This document shows positions 1 to 4,931 of a stretch of 7,397 nt of DNA, one piece after another (the first letter of the stretch is position 1; every line of letters starts with the position of its first letter). The stretch is from positions 1 to 7,397 of the forward strand of contig JBKPND010000102.1 of NCBI GenBank assembly GCA_046732465.1, in the 5' to 3' direction. Below the pieces are notes generated by a model, which saw only the letters and a program-made list of their open reading frames with translations, had not been told where the DNA came from and did not search any database. This stretch comes from DASUPK01 sp046732465. Its GTDB lineage: Bacteria > Actinomycetota > Thermoleophilia > Solirubrobacterales > 70-9. The position numbers and the translations under genes are program-made.

Positions 1-131
1 CCGCACACCTCTATCGCGAGGCGGGCTTCGTGGTGACCTCGGCCGACACCGCCCCGCGCTGGGGACGGGAGTCGATCACGATGCAGCGCTACGAGCTCGA
101 GCTGGTGGACCGGGCCAAGCTGAGCGCGTAG
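1..131 (+). CDS. GNAT-family N-acetyltransferase, C-terminal end only (5' end outside window)
   Basis: The frame open from the left edge (first full codon at position 3) encodes 42 residues and stops at TAG 129-131. It contains AHLYREAGF followed later by WGRESITMQRYELEL. The pattern 'LYR-x-x-GF' then a closing beta strand with alternating charged and hydrophobic residues is typical of the last part of the GNAT acetyl-CoA-dependent acyltransferase fold; the same ending is common in MarR-GNAT fusion proteins. Substrate and any N-terminal domain cannot be seen. The gene converges on egtD and its last 43 bp overlap the end of egtD on the other strand, so no terminator space separates them. The family call rests on a short tail and is moderate. 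Confidence 0.6.
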   Translation, partial: AHLYREAGFVVTSADTAPRWGRESITMQRYELELVDRAKLSA

Positions 132-1099
132 AGCCCCTCGCGGTCCGTCCACCAGTCGGTGAGCTCCAGGCCGGCCTCGGCGTAGATGCCCTCCAGGCCG
201 GGCCGCAGGAACTTGGTGGAGATCTCGGTCCGCATCTCCTCGCCGGCGCCGAAGGGCACGAGCATGTCGAGCGCCGAGAAGTTGACGACCTGGTTGGAGA
301 GGGAGCGCAGCCTGATGTCGACCCAGAGATTCTCGGCATCCCAGCGGGCCACGTGCTCGAAGGAGCCGAGGTCGAAATCGGCGCCGAGCTCCCGGTTGAG
401 GACGGAGAGCACGTTCTTGTTGAACTCCGCCGTCACGCCCCGCGAGTCGTTGTAAGCGGCCTCGAGCACCGCCGGGTCCTTGACGAGGTCGGTGCCGAGC
501 AGGAAGCGGTCCTCCGGTCCGAGCAGGTTCGAGATTCGCCGCAGGAAGCCCGCCCGCTGATGCGGGGCGAAATTGCCGATCGTCCCGCCGAGCAGCGCGA
601 TCACCCGCGGGCCCTCCACCGGCACCCGCTCTAGGTCGAACTCGAAGTCGCAGACCAGGCCGTGGACGTCGATCCCCTCGTACTCGGCGGCGATCCGCTC
701 CGAGGTCTCGCGGGTGATCTCCTCGGAGATGTCGACCGGGCAGTAGGTCTCGAGACAGGACGCCTGCCGCATCGCGTCGAGCAGGACGCGGGTCTTCCGC
801 GCCGAGCCGGACCCGAGCTCGATCAGGCTGGCCGGCCGGTTGGCCGCCGAGCAGATCCCCTCAGAGTGCGTGTCCAGGATCTCGCGCTCGCAGCGGGTCG
901 GGTAGTACTCGTCGAGCTCGGTGATCTGCTCGAAGAGCTCCGAGCCGCGCTCGTCGTAGAAGTAGCGCGGCGAGAGCTCCTTGAAGGGGCTGGTGAGGCC
1001 GGCTCGCACGTCGGCGGCCATTCCCGACAGGGGCCCGCCCGGGGGCAGGTTGACCTCGACAGTGATCCGATCGGTGGCTGCGCCGCTGATGCCGTTCAT
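89..1099 (-). CDS. egtD: L-histidine N(alpha)-methyltransferase EgtD (ergothioneine biosynthesis)
   Basis: EgtD transfers three methyl groups from S-adenosylmethionine to the alpha-amino group of histidine, giving hercynine, in the cytosol. The 336-residue product is close to the 321 residues of the mycobacterial enzyme. Visible motifs are the entry region SPRYFYDERGSELF (43-56), SAM motif I ELGSGSARKT (94-103), PVDIS (121-125), LLGGTIGNF (169-177), DLVKDP (204-209), AYNDSRGV (215-222) and TEISTKF (291-297). From memory of the M. smegmatis enzyme, substrate residues Tyr56, Asn166, Tyr206, Glu282 and Ser284 fall at a constant offset of ten on Y66, N176, Y216, E292 and S294, so the active site looks intact. 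The ATG is chosen because its ATGA overlap with the egtB stop couples the two genes; a longer open frame running to 1480 lies inside egtB and is a shadow. The C-terminus ends in a low-complexity serine-rich tail (RSTSSSS) overlapping the convergent acetyltransferase gene. Confidence 0.96.
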   Translation of the reverse strand: MNGISGAATDRITVEVNLPPGGPLSGMAADVRAGLTSPFKELSPRYFYDERGSELFEQITELDEYYPTRCEREILDTHSEGICSAANRPASLIELGSGSARKTRVLLDAMRQASCLETYCPVDISEEITRETSERIAAEYEGIDVHGLVCDFEFDLERVPVEGPRVIALLGGTIGNFAPHQRAGFLRRISNLLGPEDRFLLGTDLVKDPAVLEAAYNDSRGVTAEFNKNVLSVLNRELGADFDLGSFEHVARWDAENLWVDIRLRSLSNQVVNFSALDMLVPFGAGEEMRTEISTKFLRPGLEGIYAEAGLELTDWWTDREGLYALSLARSTSSSS

Positions 1100-2259
1100 A
1101 CGTCGTCCCGCGCGCAACGGATGCCCGAGAAGATCTGGCGCCGCTGGGGCAGATCCCAATTCCGGAAGCTGGTGCGGATCACGTCGCGGCGGGTCGCCCA
1201 CGCTCCGCCCCGCAGGACCTTGTGGGCATCGCCGAAGAAGACCTCCGAGTACTCGGGATAGGGAAACGCCTCGAAGCCCGGATAGGCGGTGAAGTCCGAG
1301 CTCGTCCACTCCCAGACGTCCCCCAGCATCTGGACCGCGTCGCAGGCCGCGGCCGCGTCTGCGTAGGCGCCCGCCGGCGCCGGGCCGAAGGAGAACTGGT
1401 CGAGGTTGGCCCGCTCGCGCTGGGCTCCGCCGGCGGCCGCCTCCCACTCCATCTCGGTTGGCAGGCGCTTCCCCGCCCAACGGGCGAAGGCGTCGGCCTC
1501 ATCCCAGGAGACGTGAATCACGGGCAGCCGCGGATCGACCTCCTCGCTTCGTCCCATCGCGGTGCGGAGCCAACTGCCCTCCCCGTCTCGCTCCCAGTAC
1601 ATGGGCGGCTCGGTGCCGGTCTCCTCCAGGTACGCGATGTAGGCGGCGTTGGTCACCGGTGTGCGGTCGATCCAGAACGGCGCCAGCTCGACCCGGTGGC
1701 GGGGGCGCTCGTTGTCATACGCGAACCCAACGCCCGGTGCTCCGATCTCGTGAGGTCCGCCCTCCACCCGGACCATCTCCGGCCCGTCCGAGACGGCTTC
1801 GTTCGCGGGAGCCCGGTCGACCTCGACCGGCTCGTATGACTCGACCATCTGCAGCAGCTGGAGCATGGTCTCGTTGTGCTGGTGCTCGTGCGCGAGCAGC
1901 ATCTCGTACACGAAGCCGTCGGCCAGTAGGGGGTCTTTCGGATCGAGCTCGATCCCCTCCAGCACCTCCAGGGTCCGCCCGCGGACCTGCTCCATGTACG
2001 GACGGACCTCGCCGGCCCGCAGGATGGGCAGCTCGCCGCGGATCTTGCGTGGCTGCTCGATCGCGTCGTAGAGCTCCCCGAGGTCGCCCCGCAGCGCCTC
2101 GCGCCCTCCGATGCGCTGGACGAGCCAGAGCTCCTCGAAGTTGGCGATGTGCCCGAGGTCCCAGATCAGCGGGCTGAGAATCGGGTCGTAGACACGGTTG
2201 AGCTGCTCCTCCGTCAGCGGCTCGACCAGCGCCAGGGTGTGACGGCGTGCCTCCTCCAA
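1096..2259 (-). CDS. egtB: Hercynine oxygenase / sulfoxide synthase EgtB
   Basis: EgtB is a cytosolic non-haem iron enzyme that uses O2 to join hercynine to gamma-glutamylcysteine (or cysteine in some lineages), forming the C-S bond and sulfoxide. From the TTG start the product is 387 residues: a DinB_2-type domain (about 1-140) then a formylglycine-generating-enzyme/sulfatase-modifying fold (about 160-384). The expected iron ligands are H37 in LGHIANFEELW plus H124 and H128 in AHEHQHNE, matching the spacing of His51/His134/His138 in the M. thermoresistibile enzyme; Q127 would equal its Gln137. The C-terminal signature NWDLPQRRQIFSGIRCA (367-383) is characteristic, and the Tyr-rich stretch near 326-337 probably holds the catalytic Tyr. 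R71/R74 could be the gamma-glutamylcysteine-binding pair (inference). The start is uncertain: no ATG or GTG lies upstream in frame, TTG 2259 has a weak ribosome site, and the frame stays open with plausible coding sequence back to an ATC at 2337. The gene overlaps egtD by ATGA. Confidence 0.95.
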   Translation of the reverse strand: MEEARRHTLALVEPLTEEQLNRVYDPILSPLIWDLGHIANFEELWLVQRIGGREALRGDLGELYDAIEQPRKIRGELPILRAGEVRPYMEQVRGRTLEVLEGIELDPKDPLLADGFVYEMLLAHEHQHNETMLQLLQMVESYEPVEVDRAPANEAVSDGPEMVRVEGGPHEIGAPGVGFAYDNERPRHRVELAPFWIDRTPVTNAAYIAYLEETGTEPPMYWERDGEGSWLRTAMGRSEEVDPRLPVIHVSWDEADAFARWAGKRLPTEMEWEAAAGGAQRERANLDQFSFGPAPAGAYADAAAACDAVQMLGDVWEWTSSDFTAYPGFEAFPYPEYSEVFFGDAHKVLRGGAWATRRDVIRTSFRNWDLPQRRQIFSGIRCARDDV

Positions 2260-2343
2260 GCGCCGGGCCAGCTCGGCCTTGCGGTCGGAAGCGGGACGAT
2301 GACCACCCTCCGAAGTGGGTGCTGCGACCTCCGCGATTGATCA

Positions 2344-2349
2344 ACCCTA
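2344..2349 (-). promoter_or_regulatory. Putative -10 element (TAGGGT) for egtBD
   Basis: On the minus strand TAGGGT fits the actinobacterial -10 pattern TANNNT. It ends six bases before an in-frame ATC codon (2337-2335) of the egtB frame and 84 bases before the TTG start at 2259. No convincing -35 hexamer lies 16-19 bp upstream. The same hexamer precedes two other genes of this window at leaderless spacing. If it is the promoter, transcription would begin near 2337. Confidence 0.45.
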
Positions 2350-2382
2350 GCGAGATGTCTTGCTCGGCTGGGGCGGTTTTGT

Positions 2383-2392
2383 GAACCGGTTC
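2383..2392. repeat. Perfect 10-bp palindrome in the egtB/SDR divergent region
   Basis: GAACCGGTTC reads identically on both strands. It lies two bases upstream of the putative -10 of the dehydrogenase gene (2395-2400) and about 34 bp upstream of the putative egtB -10. That position would suit an operator, but a 10-bp palindrome can occur by chance and no regulator gene is adjacent. Confidence 0.3.
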
Positions 2393-2394
2393 GT

Positions 2395-2400
2395 TAGGGT
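2395..2400 (+). promoter_or_regulatory. Putative -10 element (TAGGGT) for the SDR gene, leaderless layout
   Basis: TAGGGT matches TANNNT and ends nine bases before the ATG at 2410. That would place the transcription start at or next to the start codon. There is no Shine-Dalgarno-like sequence in the nine bases between them, which agrees with a leaderless mRNA. No clear -35 box is seen. Confidence 0.5.
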
Positions 2401-2409
2401 CTCGCGCCG

Positions 2410-3177
2410 ATGAAGATCGAGGGGGCAAGCGCGCTGGTCGCCGGGGGTGCTTCGGGGCTCGGAGCGGCCACGGCCACGGCTCTGCACGAGCGAGGCGCCT
2501 CGGTCGTGATCGCGGACATGAACGCCGAGAAGGGCGAGGCGCTCGCCTCCGAGCTCGGCGAGAACGCCGCCTTCGTCGAGGTGAACGTAATGGAGCCGGA
2601 GCCCGTGCAGGCGGCGGTAGAGGCGGCCGCGGACGCTCCGGGCGGGCTGCGCATCTCCGTCTGCTGCGCGGGGATCGGCTGGGCCCAGCGCACGGCCTCC
2701 AAGCAGGGGCCCCACGACCTGGAGATCTTCCACAACGTCATCAAGGTGAACCTGGTCGGGACGTTCAACGTGCTGCGGCTCGCCTGCGCCGCGATGTCCG
2801 ACAATGAGCCGGACGCCGAGGGCGAGCGCGGCGTCTGCATCAACACCGCCTCGATCGCGGCCTGGGACGGCCAGATCGGCCAGGTGGCTTACTCGGCCTC
2901 GAAGGGCGGCGTGGTCGGCCTCACGCTGCCGGCGGCCCGCGACATGGCCGGACGCGGCGTCCGCGTGAACACGATCGCGCCCGGTCTCTTCGACACCCCG
3001 CTGCTGGGCGCGCTGCCGGAGGAGCAGCGCCAGGCCCTCGGCGCCGGCATCCCCTTCCCCCAGCGACTCGGGCGCCCCGAGGAGTACGGGCAGCTCGCCT
3101 GCCAGATCGTCGAGAACACGATGCTCAACGGCGAGGCGATCCGGCTCGACGGCGCTCTGCGGATGCCGCCGCGTTAG
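2410..3177 (+). CDS. Short-chain dehydrogenase, HSD10 / 3-hydroxyacyl-CoA dehydrogenase type 2-like
   Basis: This 255-residue protein is a classical short-chain dehydrogenase/reductase. It shows the dinucleotide-binding turn AGGASGLG (11-18), an acidic residue D36 after beta-2 that favours NAD(H) over NADP(H), CCAGI (85-89) in place of the usual NNAG, N114, and the catalytic S148, Y161 and K165 (YSASK). The segments INTASIAAWDGQIGQVAYSA, TLPAARDMA, TIAPGLFDTPLL and LNGEAIRLDGALRM follow the human HSD17B10 pattern closely, with the same 13-residue Ser-Tyr spacing. Likely reactions are oxidation of 3-hydroxyacyl-CoA or 3-hydroxy-2-methylbutyryl-CoA in fatty acid or branched-chain amino acid breakdown; steroid or alcohol substrates are possible. 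Length is normal for the family. It is transcribed divergently from egtBD and ends four bases from the convergent neighbour. No thiolase or acyl-CoA dehydrogenase gene lies next to it here, so the pathway is inferred from the family alone. Confidence 0.88.
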   Translation: MKIEGASALVAGGASGLGAATATALHERGASVVIADMNAEKGEALASELGENAAFVEVNVMEPEPVQAAVEAAADAPGGLRISVCCAGIGWAQRTASKQGPHDLEIFHNVIKVNLVGTFNVLRLACAAMSDNEPDAEGERGVCINTASIAAWDGQIGQVAYSASKGGVVGLTLPAARDMAGRGVRVNTIAPGLFDTPLLGALPEEQRQALGAGIPFPQRLGRPEEYGQLACQIVENTMLNGEAIRLDGALRMPPR

Positions 3178-3181
3178 GCCC

Positions 3182-4084
3182 TCAGTCGGTTCCGCCGTAC
3201 TCCGGGTCGAACCAGACGCGCTTCCGCCACGGCGGGCTGATCGAAAAGGAGTAGCGGTCGCGGTCGGGCAGGGTCTCGAGCGGGATCAGCATCAGCTGCC
3301 CGTCCTTGGTGGTCCTGGCGACGATCCGCGGGACCCGTAGTGAGATCCACGATCTCTTCGGGGCTGCGATCGGGCGGCCCGCATGGCTCCCGCCGGAGAT
3401 GTAGTAGCGATCGTCGTCGGGCTGCCAGCCGTTGTAGCCGTGATGCGAGGTGGCGCGGACGTCGGTTCCATCGGGCCGGATCCGGACCTGGTAGCCCTCC
3501 CAATCGTCCGGGTGGTAGGTGGAATGGCCGATCAGAGTGCTGACCTTGCGGATTGGTCGCTTCAGGGGCGTGGAGCCCTCGGCCGTGGCGCTGCCCGGGT
3601 AATAGAGCCAGTACTGGAGGTAGAGCTTGCCCGCCCGGTCGCCCGAGCAGTTGCCGCCCCAGGACTCGGCGCGCGCCACGTGTCCCGCTCGGCAGTCGAT
3701 CCCGTGGGTGAAGGCGACGACCGGCAGCCCCTGATTGGTGCGGGTGACCGCGCCGTCGCTGGGCCCCTCGGCGCAGGCGTCGGACCGGCAGGCGCGGAAG
3801 TCGACGGGCAGCGTCCTCATCCCGTCCTCGTAGAGCAGAGCCGGCGCGTGGTCGCGCAGCAGGGCGGCGACCTCGTCACCGTTGGCCGCTCGCAAGGCCG
3901 GCTCGTTCGCGCAGTCCTCGGTGAGCCGGACGGCGCAGACGAGGCGCTCGGTGATCGCGTGCGCCAGGGCGATTCCCGGCAGCCGCAGGCCGATCAGCCA
4001 GGCCAAGGCGCCGAGCGCCGTCGAGACGAGCGCGATGAGGGCGATCCACTCGATCGTTCCCTGCCCTGATCGCCTCGGCCACAC
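3182..4084 (-). CDS. Exported protein with type IV pilin/TadE-like N-terminus and Vps62-like C-terminal region
   Basis: The 300-residue product begins with a short basic leader ending in Gly (MWPRRSG), then QGTIEWIALIALVST and a hydrophobic stretch to about residue 32. Cleavage after G7 would leave Glu at mature position +5 (E12), the hallmark of prepilin-peptidase (class III) substrates such as Flp/TadE pilins. The rest, from about 50, is polar and probably extracytoplasmic; it has six cysteines (in LVCAV, EDCAN, RACRS, DACAE, IDCRA, GNCSG), an even number fitting disulfides. The C-terminal half has YLQYWLYYPG, HPDDWEGYQVRI, SHHGYNGW and YYISGGSHAG, which resemble Vps62/DUF946-type proteins (DWE plus GSHA motifs). 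Function is unknown; no pilus assembly gene is nearby. The GTG start is preceded at seven bases by TAGCTT, a leaderless-type -10. The call combines motif recognition and inference. Confidence 0.75.
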   Translation of the reverse strand: MWPRRSGQGTIEWIALIALVSTALGALAWLIGLRLPGIALAHAITERLVCAVRLTEDCANEPALRAANGDEVAALLRDHAPALLYEDGMRTLPVDFRACRSDACAEGPSDGAVTRTNQGLPVVAFTHGIDCRAGHVARAESWGGNCSGDRAGKLYLQYWLYYPGSATAEGSTPLKRPIRKVSTLIGHSTYHPDDWEGYQVRIRPDGTDVRATSHHGYNGWQPDDDRYYISGGSHAGRPIAAPKRSWISLRVPRIVARTTKDGQLMLIPLETLPDRDRYSFSISPPWRKRVWFDPEYGGTD

Positions 4085-4091
4085 TTGGGCG

Positions 4092-4097
4092 AAGCTA
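4092..4097 (-). promoter_or_regulatory. Putative -10 element (TAGCTT) for the pilin-like exoprotein gene
   Basis: On the minus strand TAGCTT fits TANNNT and is separated from the GTG start at 4084 by seven bases (CGCCCAA), so transcription would begin at the start codon. There is no ribosome-binding sequence in the gap. It lies in the 95-bp divergent spacer shared with the gene starting at 4180. Confidence 0.45.
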
Positions 4098-4166
4098 GGT
4101 TCCGGCTTGCGCCGCGGGGCCTGCGAAAGTGACGAAAGCCCCGCCTGGAGGCACCGAAACGCGTGC

Positions 4167-4172
4167 TAGGGT
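4167..4172 (+). promoter_or_regulatory. Putative -10 element (TAGGGT) for the LapA-like/NTF2-like gene pair
   Basis: TAGGGT ends seven bases before the ATG at 4180, again a leaderless arrangement with no Shine-Dalgarno sequence between. It is identical to the hexamer ahead of the SDR gene and of egtB. No clear -35 element is visible 16-19 bp upstream. Confidence 0.5.
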
Positions 4173-4179
4173 CGCCGCG

Positions 4180-4407
4180 ATGGAGGGAGCAACGAGGTCC
4201 GAGGGTCGTGGGGCAAGGTTCTGGCTCATCGTGATTCTCGCTGTGCTCGGCCTCGTGTTCGCGGCCGTCAACTTCCAGAAGGTGAAGATCGACTTCATCG
4301 TCGGGGAGGCCCACGCGCCACTGGTGATCGCGCTTCTGATCTCGGGCGGAATCGGTTTCATCGTCGGTCTCGCCCTCCCCCGCTTCCGGCGTCCGAAGAA
4401 CGACTAG
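4180..4407 (+). CDS. Small two-helix membrane protein, LapA-domain (DUF1049)-like
   Basis: This 75-residue protein has a short basic N-terminus, a first membrane helix at about 14-32 (FWLIVILAVLGLVFAAVNF), a connecting strand QKVKIDFIVGEAHAP, a second helix at about 48-66 with Gly-rich packing (SGGIGFIVGLAL), and a basic tail RFRRPKND. The pattern helix, then 'N-x-x-x-V-x-I-D-F', then helix and Arg-rich tail is that of the lipopolysaccharide assembly protein A domain (DUF1049), which is widespread and also present in bacteria without LPS, where its role is not settled. The ATG at 4180 is preferred to an upstream in-frame possibility at 4129 because the -10-like TAGGGT ends seven bases before it and because the family begins just ahead of the first helix. 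The NTF2-like gene starts nine bases after its stop, so the two are probably co-transcribed. Confidence 0.8.
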   Translation: MEGATRSEGRGARFWLIVILAVLGLVFAAVNFQKVKIDFIVGEAHAPLVIALLISGGIGFIVGLALPRFRRPKND

Positions 4408-4416
4408 AGGCCGGCG

Positions 4417-4809
4417 TTGGGGGAGGCCGCGGATCTGGTGCGCGCAGCCTTCGAGCGCGCCAACGCAAACGACCCCGAGGGCCTCGCCATGCTCTGCGAC
4501 GAGTCGGTCGAGTTCCACGACGTCGCCGAGATCCCGGGCTCGGCCACCTACCGCGGCCATGACGGCATCAAGGACTGGCTCGGCAGCGTTCACGACGTCT
4601 CCGATGACGTCCGGTTCCTGATTCGCGAGATGGAGGAGCACGGCGACACCGTGCTGGTCGAAACCAGCGCCGAGATGCAGGGCCGCTCGAGCGGCGCGGA
4701 GGTCGCCTGGCGGTTCTGGACCGTCTGGCGGGTCCGCGGCGGTTTGATCACCTACCACCACGGCTACAGCAGGCGTGAGGACGCGCTGGCGGACCACGAC
4801 GCCCGCTGA
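4417..4809 (+). CDS. NTF2-like / SnoaL-like fold protein
   Basis: The 130-residue product has the layout of the SnoaL-like branch of the NTF2 cone fold: an opening helix DLVRAAFERANANDPEGLAML, a first strand with ESVEFHDVAEIPGSATYRGHDGIKDWL, then beta strands FLIREMEEHGDTVLVETSAE, EVAWRFWTVWRVRGGLITYH and a short tail. Such proteins range from small isomerases and hydrolases to non-enzymatic ligand binders. No specific substrate can be given; E and H residues in the first strand and YHHGY near the end line the usual pocket. TTG 4417 is chosen because family members begin four to eight residues before 'LVRAAFE', and AGAGG (4406-4410, partly in the preceding stop codon) could serve as ribosome site; GTG 4438 is the alternative. 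It follows the LapA-like gene by nine bases and ends 11 bases from the micro-ORF on the other strand. Confidence 0.78.
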   Translation: MGEAADLVRAAFERANANDPEGLAMLCDESVEFHDVAEIPGSATYRGHDGIKDWLGSVHDVSDDVRFLIREMEEHGDTVLVETSAEMQGRSSGAEVAWRFWTVWRVRGGLITYHHGYSRREDALADHDAR

Positions 4810-4820
4810 GCCGCGCGGAT

Positions 4821-4931
4821 CTACTTCTTGTTGGCCTTGAAGGAGAGGTCCTAGCCGGCGGCGACCGCCACGGATACCGAGACGGCGACGATCGAGGCAA
4901 CCGCGGTGAGCGCGAGCGTTGCGCGTCTCAC
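4821..4931 (-). pseudogene. Amber-interrupted micro-ORF with signal-peptide-like start, overlapping the end of pntB
   Basis: A GTG at 4931 overlaps the pntB stop as GTGA, the same coupling seen between the pnt genes. It opens 26 codons: a basic MRRATLAL start, a run of Ala/Val/Ser (AVASIVAVSVSVAVAAG) with an AVA-A site that would suit signal peptidase I, then TAG at 4853-4851. The same frame continues for nine codons (DLSFKANKK) to a second TAG at 4823-4821, just short of the convergent NTF2-like gene. It may be a real 26-residue membrane or secreted peptide, a short secreted protein killed by a nonsense mutation, or the head of a deleted gene. I recognise no family. The secretory character and the coupling are visible; translation is an inference. 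Confidence 0.4.

Noticed and set aside
662..1261. Plus-strand open frame of 199 codons opposite egtD and the end of egtB
   Set aside because: Antisense shadow of two well-supported genes; the translation is low-complexity and matches no family pattern.
1715..2428. Minus-strand open frame of 237 codons running across egtB and the divergent spacer
   Set aside because: It is in a different frame from egtB, has Arg/Ala/Pro-rich low-complexity composition and would run through both putative promoters.
3383..4069. Plus-strand open frame of 228 codons opposite the exoprotein gene
   Set aside because: The minus-strand frame has the pilin-like leader, paired cysteines and a leaderless promoter; the plus-strand product is a Gly/Val/Arg/Ala-rich shadow.
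4408..4416. Possible fusion of the LapA-like and NTF2-like genes
   Set aside because: A TAG stop at 4405-4407 ends the first protein at a normal family length, and both start and frame of the second gene are different.
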